Of a DNA stretch of 52,807 bases, positions 17,130 through 25,696 are shown piece by piece; the stretch's first letter is position 1, and the number at the start of each line of letters is the position of its first letter. The stretch comes from an uncultured Blautia sp. (GTDB lineage: Bacteria; Bacillota; Clostridia; Lachnospirales; Lachnospiraceae), in the NCBI GenBank assembly GCA_937900135.1, contig CALCDJ010000017.1, forward strand, positions 1 through 52,807, read 5' to 3'. Position numbers and translations under genes: made by a program. The notes under the pieces are model-generated. The model was given only the letters and a program-made list of their open reading frames with translations. It had not been told where the DNA came from and did not search any database.

Positions 17130-18482
17130 TCACCCCTTTACACCAGATGCTACAATACTTTGTTTTAACTGTTTCGAAAACAGAATTGAAAGCAGGATTA
17201 CAGGAGTAATGGTTACTACTGCGAGACCCATAAGGGCATTCTGCTTGGTTCCCATATTGTTTGAAATATTGTACAGTGCAACGTTTAAGGTCCAGAGATT
17301 CTGATCCTCTGTAACCAGCCATGCCCAGAAGAAATCATTCCAGTTTCCAATGAAGGTTTGCAGGGCGATGAGAGAAATGATTGGTTTGGACAGAGGCATG
17401 CAGATCTTGGTATAAAGATAGATACTGCCGGCTCCATCCAGAGATGCTGCTTCAAAGTAGCTTCCTGGAATCTGGTCGAAGAAGCCTTTGTACAGATATA
17501 CATAAAATCCGTACGGGTACAGGAAAGGAAGCAGAAGCGCTGCATAGTTATTATAGGCACCCATCTGCCGGTACATAATCAGCTGAGGGAGCATAATGCT
17601 GGCAAAAGGAACCATCATACCGCCAAGAAAAAAGAGAAGAACAAATTTTCCTGCTCTTTCGGAGAGCTGGCGGCTAATGACAAAAGCACAGACAGAGCAC
17701 AGAATTACCTGAGCGATCATGGCGAAACCGATGACAATCATACTGTTAAATACAAAGGTCATAAAGCCCATTTTGGCAATTTGGGTATTTTCCGGGTAAA
17801 TGTAAGCTGGCATATCCAGATAGTACCGGAAGCTTTCCAGATTTAAAAGAAACTTTTCTGTGTTTCCGACACTGACTAGAGTTCCTTTTGGCGGATATTT
17901 TTCTTTTAGAAGTTCAGATACCGGTTCCATAAATGCGGTTCCCAGATCTTCTGAAACAGAAGCAGAAATTCCATTCAGGTCAAATTCGTAACCAATAGAC
18001 TCTGCGGCACGTATGTATCGGTCTTCATGAAGAAGTACGTTTTCTTTAATGGCAGTTCCTTTATAGATACCGTAATCACGTTCCATTTGAAGTTTCATCT
18101 GATGTGCTCTGGAATGAAAAACGGTTTTTCCATCCCGGGTTCCATAAACGTGGGTTTCCATAATGGATTCATCTGCCATTTTATAGTTGATTCCAAACAT
18201 GGTAAGGATAGAATCCTGAAGCATTACATCCTTTAATTCTTCTTCTGAACCATCCAGACCAGAATAATCAAGAACGAGAGAAATACTGTTTGCCTGTCCG
18301 GGAAGGAGTTTTGGTGGTACTTCATAAATTTTTGCGTTGTCCTTCATGGCACTGGAGATAGCAAAAACAAGGGGGTAGAGCATAAAAGCGGCAAACAGCA
18401 GGGAGAGGATTACGGCCAGGGATTTCAGCCAGCGCTGGGAACCGCTATATTTAATTTTGTTTTTACGATTTAATTTTTTCAT
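17130..18482 (-). CDS. MalG-type sugar permease with a large extracellular insertion (module B)
   Basis: The 450 residues contain the usual MalG-type core: first membrane helix near 19-45, five more between 240 and 440, EAA loop SYFEAASLDGAGSIYLYTKI, and a C-terminal ASGVKG. Between the first and second helices lies an extra soluble segment of about 185 residues (51-235) that ordinary MalG-type subunits (about 280 residues) lack. With the first helix oriented as usual, the insertion faces outside. It may help dock the binding protein, as the P2 loop does in E. coli MalF; that is inference. It lies 14 nt after the partner permease. Confidence 0.85.
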   Translation of the reverse strand: MKKLNRKNKIKYSGSQRWLKSLAVILSLLFAAFMLYPLVFAISSAMKDNAKIYEVPPKLLPGQANSISLVLDYSGLDGSEEELKDVMLQDSILTMFGINYKMADESIMETHVYGTRDGKTVFHSRAHQMKLQMERDYGIYKGTAIKENVLLHEDRYIRAAESIGYEFDLNGISASVSEDLGTAFMEPVSELLKEKYPPKGTLVSVGNTEKFLLNLESFRYYLDMPAYIYPENTQIAKMGFMTFVFNSMIVIGFAMIAQVILCSVCAFVISRQLSERAGKFVLLFFLGGMMVPFASIMLPQLIMYRQMGAYNNYAALLLPFLYPYGFYVYLYKGFFDQIPGSYFEAASLDGAGSIYLYTKICMPLSKPIISLIALQTFIGNWNDFFWAWLVTEDQNLWTLNVALYNISNNMGTKQNALMGLAVVTITPVILLSILFSKQLKQSIVASGVKG

Positions 18483-18496
18483 ATAGCTTAGTCCTC

Positions 18497-19414
18497 CTAT
18501 TGATTTTCGGCTTTTTCAAAATGCATCTGTATCATGGTCATAATGGCAATCACAATCAGCAGAACCACAGATGCGGCAGAGCCTCTTCCATAATTGAGAT
18601 CCTGGTGGAAGGCATTATAGATAAAGATACCTTGTGTGGTGGAGGCACCGCTTGGGCCTCCGGAAGCATACATATAAGGTGCATCCAGAAGCTGCATAGT
18701 TGTGATGACACAAATAATCAGCTGGATAAAGATCATAAAGGAAATATTGGGAAGAATAATATGTATGATCTTTTTAAATCCAGTGCAGCCGTCCAGTGCG
18801 GCAGATTCCATAATATCTGTGGAGACACCCTGAATGGCGGAAAGATACAAAAGTACCGTGAGCCCTCCTCCAAGGACGCCTGGAAAGATGATGCAGAACT
18901 TCACAAGATTCGGGTCGCTGAGCCATGCCTGGGGCTCTCCGCCAAAGAATTTTACAATCTGATTGGCAACACCGTAATCTGGATGCCAAATCCACTTCCA
19001 GATAATAACATTAACAGAAGTAGGAATCAGAGCGGGAAGAATATACAGTGTGGTCAGACATCGCTGAAGCTTTACCAGTTCGTTTAAAAACAGTGCCTGG
19101 ATCAGTGGGATAAAAAAGCACATACACAGCTGAAGCAGCAGAAAGATAAACGTATTCTTCCAGGAATCCCAGTAGTGCTGCATCTGGAACATATCTGCGT
19201 AATTTGCAAAGCCAACAAACTTTCCCGGAGGGTTGATAGGATCATATTTAAATAGTGAAATAAAAAAAGCGCTGAAAATAGGATAGTATTTCAGCCATAC
19301 AGTGAAAGCCATAGGGAAGAAAAGAATACACCACGGAGTCACCTTTTTCTTAAACTGGTAACGGCTGAGTTTTTTTCCGGCTGGCGGGTTTTGAGCTGTT
19401 TTTTTCATACTCAT
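18497..19414 (-). CDS. Sugar ABC transporter permease, UgpA/LplB type (module B)
   Basis: The 305 residues have six membrane segments (the first near WCILFFPMAFTVWLKYYPIF) and the EAA loop TDIMESAALDGCTGFKKIIH. It is the first gene of a three-gene minus-strand operon and diverges from the module-B binding protein. A GGAGGTAAT site precedes its ATG. It pairs with the insertion-bearing permease at 17130. Confidence 0.9.
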   Translation of the reverse strand: MSMKKTAQNPPAGKKLSRYQFKKKVTPWCILFFPMAFTVWLKYYPIFSAFFISLFKYDPINPPGKFVGFANYADMFQMQHYWDSWKNTFIFLLLQLCMCFFIPLIQALFLNELVKLQRCLTTLYILPALIPTSVNVIIWKWIWHPDYGVANQIVKFFGGEPQAWLSDPNLVKFCIIFPGVLGGGLTVLLYLSAIQGVSTDIMESAALDGCTGFKKIIHIILPNISFMIFIQLIICVITTMQLLDAPYMYASGGPSGASTTQGIFIYNAFHQDLNYGRGSAASVVLLIVIAIMTMIQMHFEKAENQ

Positions 19415-19446
19415 ATTACCTCCTGATTTTAAACTTTCTTATACTG

Positions 19447-19544
19447 CTTTAAGTATAAAAATAAGAAGATGATTTTAAAATGTTTTAAAATAACTTTAAG
19501 GTCATTTATCTTAAGGATTTTCAGTCTTTTTTTTACACCTTAAG
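19447..19544. repeat. CTTTAAG/CTTAAGG motif cluster between divergent module-B genes
   Basis: CTTTAAG occurs at 19447-19453 and 19494-19500. CTTAAGG follows at 19510-19516, and CCTTAAG at 19538-19544. A GTTAAG lies near 19573. Such a cluster between divergent transporter genes, with an AraC-type response regulator encoded nearby, could be its binding region. It may also simply reflect AT-rich sequence. Confidence 0.35.
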
Positions 19545-19606
19545 AAAAGTGACTTTTTTAGGCGCAATGTGGTTAAGTTTGCATCATTTTCTTTGCAGAA
19601 CAAATC

Positions 19607-19647
19607 TGTTACAATAACCACATGAGAAACCGGTAAGCGCATACCGG
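19607..19647 (+). promoter_or_regulatory. Extended -10 promoter plus palindromic operator (module B binding protein)
   Basis: TGTTACAAT (19607-19615) is an extended -10 element without a good -35, which suggests an activator. Just after the expected start, CCGGTA (19630-19635) and TACCGG (19642-19647) form an 18-bp near-perfect palindrome with a central GCGC, a likely repressor site of LacI/GalR style. It differs from the module-A candidate operators. Confidence 0.6.
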
Positions 19648-19673
19648 ATAAAATGATTAAGGAGGAACTAGAT

Positions 19674-20993
19674 ATGAAGAAAAAAATTCTGGCAGCACTT
19701 TTGTGTCTGACCATGACTATGACAGGTGCGGCGACCACTGTGTACGCAGGAGAAGAAAAAGAAGCGGAAAAAGAACCTGTAGAACTTACTATTTGGGTAA
19801 CCAGCCGTAATGCAGATGACTGGAATGATTCTATGGAGCAGAAATTCCTGGATGAACATCCATGGATCACATTAAATAAGGTCGTAAAAGAAGGAGACCC
19901 TGGAAATGAATTTTACCAGGCTGTGGCATCTGGAACAGCGCCGGATCTTGTCAACTGTTCCTTTACTATGATGAATGCTTATATGGCATCTGGAATTCTT
20001 GAACCTCTGAACAAATATACAGATAACTGGGATGAGTGGGAAAATTATACAAAAGAATATGTAGATATGTTTACAAAAGATGGAAACGTTTATGGTATTC
20101 CAAATCAGGTAGCCCCAATGCTGTTCGGTTACAACAAAGCTCTCTTTGAAGAGGCAGGAATCGAAGCACCTCCAAAAACATGGGAAGAGGCACTTGAGGT
20201 TGCCAAGAAGGTCAATGATCCGGACAATCAGGTAACTGGATATGCAACACTGGCAGCTGAGTGGACAGAATGGTTCTTCCAGTATTATGTATGGCAGGCA
20301 GGCGGCGACTTGACAAAAGAAAATGAAGACGGAACTGCAGAGCTTACCTTTACAGATCCTGCAGTTATTGAAGCAGCAAAATATTATCAGGAATTAAAGG
20401 CAGCCGGCGTTCTTCAGAGCGACCTTACCCTGAAATTCGGTGATCTTGTAACAAACTTTGGTCTTGGAAAAGTTGGAATGATGCCATTTGCAGGTGACTG
20501 GGTTTCCGACGCAGTCAAGAATGGAATTGATCCAGATGATATCGGACTTTGCCTTCCGCCGGCAGGACCATCAGGAGAACAGACAACTGCCATCGCAGGT
20601 GATTGCTATGTAATCAATGCAAAGACAGATGAAGCGAAAAAAGATGCTGCATGGGAATACATCAGCTACTACACAGGAAAAGAATATCGTTCTTCTTATT
20701 TTGAAAACCTTGCAACAAAGGGTGCTCCAAACCCTGTAATCATTCCTCGTGATGATATGACCGTTACAGACTTCTACGAATTCCCAGAAGAGTACACAGA
20801 CGTATTGAATGCAGTAAAAACAGTAGGACGTCTGGAATTCTACGGAAAAGCTTCCTTTGGTTCTTATGTAGACCGTGCAGTACAGAAGATTCTTACGGAT
20901 GCCAATGCAGATCCGGAAAAAGAATTTGCAGAAGCACAGGATCAATGTGAAAAAGAAGCACTTGAAAAGTTTAACGAAGAAAATAAAAAGTAA
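19674..20993 (+). CDS. Carbohydrate ABC transporter solute-binding protein (module B)
   Basis: The start is ATG 19674 after AAGGAGG; an upstream ATG at 19653 has no ribosome site. The 439-residue product has a signal peptide ending near TTVYAG (residue 25), followed by an extracellular family-1 binding fold (LTIWVTSRNADDWNDSMEQ; GTAPDLVNCSFTMMNAYMA; MMPFAGDWVSDAVKNG). There is a cysteine inside the hydrophobic stretch but no L-A-G-C lipobox, so it is probably released by signal peptidase I. The gene diverges from the two module-B permeases and precedes the sensor kinase. Confidence 0.88.
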   Translation: MKKKILAALLCLTMTMTGAATTVYAGEEKEAEKEPVELTIWVTSRNADDWNDSMEQKFLDEHPWITLNKVVKEGDPGNEFYQAVASGTAPDLVNCSFTMMNAYMASGILEPLNKYTDNWDEWENYTKEYVDMFTKDGNVYGIPNQVAPMLFGYNKALFEEAGIEAPPKTWEEALEVAKKVNDPDNQVTGYATLAAEWTEWFFQYYVWQAGGDLTKENEDGTAELTFTDPAVIEAAKYYQELKAAGVLQSDLTLKFGDLVTNFGLGKVGMMPFAGDWVSDAVKNGIDPDDIGLCLPPAGPSGEQTTAIAGDCYVINAKTDEAKKDAAWEYISYYTGKEYRSSYFENLATKGAPNPVIIPRDDMTVTDFYEFPEEYTDVLNAVKTVGRLEFYGKASFGSYVDRAVQKILTDANADPEKEFAEAQDQCEKEALEKFNEENKK

Positions 20994-21009
20994 ATCTTTC
21001 CTTAGAAGA

Positions 21010-21038
21010 GGGATGTGGATTTTGTCCGCATCCCTTTT
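21010..21038 (+). terminator. Terminator after the module-B binding protein
   Basis: GGGATGTGGA (21010-21019) pairs with TCCGCATCCC (21025-21034), including one G-T pair, and runs into TTTT. Confidence 0.85.
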
Positions 21039-21060
21039 GCTTTTTCTTGAACTGCTTTCG

Positions 21061-21069
21061 TGCTATAAT
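21061..21069 (+). promoter_or_regulatory. Extended -10 promoter of the sensor kinase operon
   Basis: TGCTATAAT (21061-21069) matches the TGnTATAAT extended -10. It lies 23 bp after the preceding terminator and predicts a leader of about 28 nt before ATG 21104. Confidence 0.65.
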
Positions 21070-21103
21070 GAAAACAGAATATTCAGAGTTTATGGAGGAG
21101 TTC

Positions 21104-23077
21104 ATGAAAATTATCAATTCTTTAAAAAATGTAAAAAAATGCTGGAATAATAAAGTAAAATGCCAGCTTCGGAAGGTGGGAATTTTTAAACGCCTGAATC
21201 TATCATTTTTGCTTTTGCTTATGATTTCTTCCATCTTTCTGACTTTTTTTAGTTTTTATAAATATTCAGATGAGATTAATTTACGTTTGAATCGTTATGT
21301 CTCCCTGTTGGTGCAGAATGTGGAACTAAAGATTTTAGACAAGGTGCAGTCTTATGAAAAAATGGCAGTGGGATTTTATGAGGACAGAGTAGTTCTGAAT
21401 GCGTTGGAGGAAAATGCGGCCATAGGAGAACCTGCTTCGCCAGGGGAACAGGAGAAGCAGGAGAAGAACAGCTTTGTGGTGGAAAATAAACTATATGAAA
21501 TTGGAAATAATAGAAGCTACATTAAGAATATTCAGTTTGTCAGTCCCACAAGGCAGTATCATATGGTAGAGGCAAATGGATATCGGAGGGGTGGAACCAT
21601 ACGAAACCTGGAAGAGTTTTATAAAAGCGATTTTTTTCAGCTTCCGCAGAAAAAAGGCGGTTATCCCGTATGGATTGACAGTCCGTCCCAGACGGATACC
21701 TTCTACAAGGATGAGCAGACAGTTTATGGTTTTGCGAATATTGTGACACTTTGTACAGCTGTATATGAGCCGGATACCAGAGATTTTCTTGGTGTGCTTC
21801 TTTTTAATATAGATATCAACACTTTTCTGGAGGATATAGATGGCTTTCAGTCTTATAATGACGGAAATATATTCTTGATAGGAAAGCAGGGAGTGCTTCT
21901 TGGGTTTCACCCAAGCATTAAAGCGCCTTCTTTTCCCGCAGATGAACAGCGCTTTTTACAGATGATGGAACATACAAAAGGAATTGTCCGGCAGAAGATT
22001 GAGAATCGTTCGGTGCTGTTGGCTTATGAGCGCATACCAGGAACAGAATGGTTTGCAGCTTATGCAGCAGATCTGGACTACCTTCTTGAGGATACCTATG
22101 CAATAAGAAACCTTTGCATTCTTGTTCTTGTGCTGATTGTAATTGCATGTTTTGTGATTTCTTATTATGTGACCATCAGTATTTCTGATCCTGTGCAAAG
22201 TCTTGTAAAGGTAATGCAGAAGGCAGGAAAAGGAAAATGGGATGTGCGGTATGATAATTCCGGAAATGATGAAATCACAATTTTGGGAGACCGTTTTAAT
22301 GAAATGGCAGATAAAACAAACCAGTTGATTGAACAGGTATATTTATCAGAGATCAAACGTCAGAGAATTCAGCTTAGCTGGAAAAATGCTCAGCTGGATG
22401 CCATGCTGATGCAGATTAATCCTCACTTTTTATATAATACACTGGATATTATCCGGTGGGAGGCTATGTATGAGGCTGGAGGGGAAAGTGCTGTTACACA
22501 GATGATCGAGAAATTCAGTAATCTTTGCCGTATGGGAATGCGTACTGGAAGCAATACGGTACGTTTGCAGGAGGGCATTGATCATGCAGCTGCATATATG
22601 GATGTAATTAATTTTAGGCATTCAGATAAAATCCAGCTGCTCTGGAATACAGAGGTGGATGCTTCCGGATACTATATTCCACAGTTTATGCTGCAGCCGA
22701 TTATGGAAAATGCAGTGGTGCATGCGTTTGGAAATGCAAGTAAGGGATACTGGATTTCCATTCACTCTTTTGCAAGAGAAGAAAAGCTGTACATCCAGGT
22801 GGAAGATAATGGAAAGGGAATGAAAGAGGAAGAATTATCCAGACTCAAAGAAAACCTGAAAAAGGATGAAATGGCAGAAAAAGGAATCGGACTGGTGAAT
22901 GTGAATCAGAGAATTCGTCTTTTTTATGGAGAAGATTATGGAATAAAGGTTACAAGTAAAGCAGGAAAAGGCTCTATAGTGGAGATAGTCCTGCCTCTTC
23001 GTGATTATTCAGAGAATATGAAAAAAGATATGGAGGAAGGCAAAGCAGATGATTTACCAGGTATTGATCGTAGATGA
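21104..23077 (+). CDS. YesM-type sensor histidine kinase
   Basis: The start is ATG 21104 after GGAGGAG; a TTG at 21047 overlaps the promoter region. The roughly 657-residue protein has a membrane helix near residues 30-50 and a large extracellular sensor of Cache type. A second helix (LCILVLVLIVIACFVISYYV), a HAMP segment, the phospho-acceptor motif INPHFLYNTLDIIRW and a C-terminal ATPase domain (GKGMKEEELS; GIGLVNVNQRIR) follow. The His_kinase/HATPase arrangement is that of LytS/YesM kinases, which sense sugars with a binding protein. It overlaps the regulator gene by 29 nt. Confidence 0.9.
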   Translation: MKIINSLKNVKKCWNNKVKCQLRKVGIFKRLNLSFLLLLMISSIFLTFFSFYKYSDEINLRLNRYVSLLVQNVELKILDKVQSYEKMAVGFYEDRVVLNALEENAAIGEPASPGEQEKQEKNSFVVENKLYEIGNNRSYIKNIQFVSPTRQYHMVEANGYRRGGTIRNLEEFYKSDFFQLPQKKGGYPVWIDSPSQTDTFYKDEQTVYGFANIVTLCTAVYEPDTRDFLGVLLFNIDINTFLEDIDGFQSYNDGNIFLIGKQGVLLGFHPSIKAPSFPADEQRFLQMMEHTKGIVRQKIENRSVLLAYERIPGTEWFAAYAADLDYLLEDTYAIRNLCILVLVLIVIACFVISYYVTISISDPVQSLVKVMQKAGKGKWDVRYDNSGNDEITILGDRFNEMADKTNQLIEQVYLSEIKRQRIQLSWKNAQLDAMLMQINPHFLYNTLDIIRWEAMYEAGGESAVTQMIEKFSNLCRMGMRTGSNTVRLQEGIDHAAAYMDVINFRHSDKIQLLWNTEVDASGYYIPQFMLQPIMENAVVHAFGNASKGYWISIHSFAREEKLYIQVEDNGKGMKEEELSRLKENLKKDEMAEKGIGLVNVNQRIRLFYGEDYGIKVTSKAGKGSIVEIVLPLRDYSENMKKDMEEGKADDLPGIDRR

Positions 23078-24587
23078 TGAAGAAATCGTATGCAGAGGTC
23101 TGGCTCAGTTTGTAAAATGGAAGGAGCACGGCTTTGAAGTGGCAGGAATGGCATACAGTGTGGATGAAGCATTAAAGCTGATGGAACAATTACATATTGA
23201 TGTAGTGTTTATGGATATTCAGATGCCGGAAAAAACAGGCCTGGATCTTTTAAAGCTGATGCATAAAACCAGTCCGGAAATAAAAACAGTGATTTTAAGC
23301 GGCCATAGTGATTTTTCGTACGCCCAGGAGGCTATCCGATACGGAGCTGTGGATTATCTTACAAAACCGGTGAATCTTGGAATGGTGGAAGAAGTGCTGG
23401 AAAGGCTCAGGGAAGGATTTCTTCAACAGGAAAAGGAATCCAGAATCTGTTCTGACAGGGTGGAGGGTCTTTTACTCTCCATGGCCAGGGGCTATATGCC
23501 GTTTACACCGGAAAGATATCATTTCCCGGTGGTGGGAAAATGGTATGGCTGTTTTTTGTCCTTGGGGGATAAAACTCTGGAGGAACAGGAAATTTCCGGA
23601 AAAATGCAGGAACTCCGTGCCCATGTGCTTTCGCTTGTTCCAAAAGCAATTCTGCTGAATGCGGAGGCATATTCATTGTTTGCCATTCTTCCCTGCGAAT
23701 CGAAAGAAGAGCTGGAAAATTTTGTGTCCATGATAGAGCCGTTTTTTTGCCGTACAGGGGAATGGGAATGTGGAATGAGTAAATGCAAGGAAGGAATCCT
23801 GAAATTGAAGGAAGCCTGGCAGGAGGCTTCTATGGCTCTTCATTATCAGAGAGCCAGCGGTAAGAAAAATGTGATTTTCTATCATAATATAGAGGCTTTG
23901 TTTGCAGAAGACCGCATGGAAACGAAGGATCTGACGGCAGAACTTTTATGCAGGCTGTCTAATCCGGAAACGAGAAACGGAATGATATCCTGGCTGATGG
24001 AAGCTCTGTCTGAGCTGCAGGGAAGTGGACTGTCCAAAACAGAATTCCAGACGGTGTGTATTCGCTGCCTGATTGAACTTAACAGTTATCTTAAGGGATT
24101 GAATATGAAAGAACCGGAACTTCATTCCAGTTTAAATAAAACGTTAAGAGAAATTCTTCTCTCTGATGACAATGAGCATATGCTTTCCTGTATGATTTCC
24201 TATTTAAGATGGATTCTTGATCTTTTATCAAAGGAAGATACCCAGCAGATCAGCAAAGGCGCCATTCGGGAGATTCAGATCTTTATCCGGGGACATTACA
24301 GTGAAAATATCACTCTGAATATGCTTGCAGAACAGTTTTATCTTCATCCTAATTATTTAAGCCGCCTATTTAAAGAAAAAACGGGGAAAAATTTTTCGGA
24401 GTATTTAACAGAAGTGAGACTGGAGAAAGCGGAAGAGCTGTTATGTCATTCAGATTACAAAATTATAGAAATCTGTGCGATGACAGGTTATGACAATCCC
24501 AGGTATTTTAGCAAGATGTTTAAGCAGCATACAGGCATGACTCCGCGAGAATTTAGAGACTGCATAGGGGAACAGAAGGAAAACTGA
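23049..24587 (+). CDS. YesN-type response regulator with AraC output domain
   Basis: The 512 residues begin with a receiver domain (VLIVDDEEIVCRGL; phospho-acceptor in VVFMDIQMPEKTG; conserved lysine in YLTKPV). A long middle region follows, then a C-terminal AraC-type DNA-binding domain with two helix-turn-helix units (ITLNMLAEQFYLHPNYLSRL; IIEICAMTGYDNPRYFSKMF). The gene is translationally coupled to the upstream kinase. It probably activates the module-B binding protein and permease genes through the divergent region at 19.4-19.65 kb. Confidence 0.92.
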   Translation: MIYQVLIVDDEEIVCRGLAQFVKWKEHGFEVAGMAYSVDEALKLMEQLHIDVVFMDIQMPEKTGLDLLKLMHKTSPEIKTVILSGHSDFSYAQEAIRYGAVDYLTKPVNLGMVEEVLERLREGFLQQEKESRICSDRVEGLLLSMARGYMPFTPERYHFPVVGKWYGCFLSLGDKTLEEQEISGKMQELRAHVLSLVPKAILLNAEAYSLFAILPCESKEELENFVSMIEPFFCRTGEWECGMSKCKEGILKLKEAWQEASMALHYQRASGKKNVIFYHNIEALFAEDRMETKDLTAELLCRLSNPETRNGMISWLMEALSELQGSGLSKTEFQTVCIRCLIELNSYLKGLNMKEPELHSSLNKTLREILLSDDNEHMLSCMISYLRWILDLLSKEDTQQISKGAIREIQIFIRGHYSENITLNMLAEQFYLHPNYLSRLFKEKTGKNFSEYLTEVRLEKAEELLCHSDYKIIEICAMTGYDNPRYFSKMFKQHTGMTPREFRDCIGEQKEN

Positions 24588-24599
24588 AGAGAAAAGGAT

Positions 24600-24654
24600 T
24601 TTACTAACATTTTACATAATCAGGATTTTATATTTAACTTTTCATTTTTATAAT
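24600..24654 (+). promoter_or_regulatory. pstS promoter with candidate Pho box
   Basis: TATAAT at 24649-24654 is a good -10 without a clear -35. Upstream, TTTACT (24600), TTTACA (24611) and TTTAAC (24633) are 11 bp or a multiple of it apart, resembling the helically phased TT(A/T/C)ACA repeats bound by PhoP in Bacillus. The element expected at 24622 is missing, so the match is partial. Confidence 0.45.
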
Positions 24655-24712
24655 GACACTTGTCAATAAGAAAGCAAGAAACAAAAATGAAAATAAAGAG
24701 GAGAAAAAAATT

Positions 24713-25576
24713 ATGAAGAAAAATGTAGTAAAATTCTTAACCGCAGCTATGATTGGAACCACCGTTTTTGCATCCGCAGTAAGCGCAGCGCCAAGCGGAA
24801 CAATCACCGTAGTATCCCGTGAAGATGGTTCCGGAACAAGAGGCGCATTCATCGAACTGTTCGGTGTTCAGGAAGAGCAGGATGGAGAAAAAGTGGATAT
24901 GACCACGATGGACGCAAGCATAACAAACAGCACTTCTGTTATGATGACTACCGTATCTGGAGACGAAAATGCGATCGGATATATCTCCCTTGGTTCTCTC
25001 AATGATACCGTAAAAGCGGTGAAGATCGATGGTGCGGAAGCAAGCGCAGAAAATGTGGCTAACGATACTTACAAAGTATCCCGTCCTTTCAATATTGTAA
25101 CAGGAGAAGAAATCAGCGAAACTGCTCAGGACTTTGTAAACTACATCATGAGCGCAGAAGGACAGCAGATTGTAGAAGACAACGGTTATATTAAAGAGGA
25201 TGCAGAAGCAAAAGCATACGAAGCAGGAGATGTTTCCGGCAAGATCGTGGTCGCAGGTTCTTCTTCCGTAACACCGGTAATGGAAAAATTATCTGAGGCT
25301 TATCAGGCATTAAACAAAGATGTGACAATCGAAGTACAGCAGAGTGACTCCACAACAGGTGTAAACTCTACAGCAGAAGGCATCTGCGACATCGGTATGG
25401 TATCCCGTGAACTGAAAGAAGAAGAAACAGAGCTTGGACTGACCGCACAGGTAATTGCAAGAGATGGTATTGCAGTAATCGTAAACAACGATAACGATGT
25501 GGAAGATCTGACAAGTGAGCAGGTGAAATCCATCTTTACCGGTGAGACCACAGAGTGGGAAGCACTTGAGAAATAA
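24713..25576 (+). CDS. pstS: Phosphate ABC transporter substrate-binding protein
   Basis: The start is ATG 24713 after GAGGAG and gives 287 residues. A signal peptide ends near ASAVSAA without a lipobox cysteine. The mature protein opens TITVVSREDGSGTRGAF, where SREDGSGTR is the phosphate-contact loop. A second copy of the fold's strand-loop follows (KIVVAGSSSVTPVMEKL; QQSDSTTGVNS; DIGMVSRELK). It is the first gene of pstSCAB-phoU and is separated from pstC by a 155-nt structured gap that probably keeps PstS more abundant. Confidence 0.93.
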   Translation: MKKNVVKFLTAAMIGTTVFASAVSAAPSGTITVVSREDGSGTRGAFIELFGVQEEQDGEKVDMTTMDASITNSTSVMMTTVSGDENAIGYISLGSLNDTVKAVKIDGAEASAENVANDTYKVSRPFNIVTGEEISETAQDFVNYIMSAEGQQIVEDNGYIKEDAEAKAYEAGDVSGKIVVAGSSSVTPVMEKLSEAYQALNKDVTIEVQQSDSTTGVNSTAEGICDIGMVSRELKEEETELGLTAQVIARDGIAVIVNNDNDVEDLTSEQVKSIFTGETTEWEALEK

Positions 25577-25613
25577 AGATTCCGTAAAAGAAAAGCTTAA
25601 TGAGTAGAACTTG

Positions 25614-25696
25614 CACAAGCGGCTAGGCTGCAGGAATAAGATTCCACAGCTGATAAGCCGCTTGTGGTGAGTATACCAGATAACGGGGTTTCCCGT
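25614..25696 (+). promoter_or_regulatory. Structured pstS-pstC intercistronic region
   Basis: CACAAGCGGCT (25614-25624) pairs perfectly with AGCCGCTTGTG (25656-25666). Inside, GCTG/CAGC and GGAAT/ATTCC continue the rod to a 3-nt loop. A smaller ACGGG/CCCGT hairpin follows (25683-25696). No T-run is present, so it is not a classical terminator. A role in mRNA processing or stability is likely. Confidence 0.6.

Noticed and set aside
25614..25666. pstS-pstC hairpin as a rho-independent terminator
   Set aside because: There is no T-run after the stem and the downstream genes clearly belong to the same operon.
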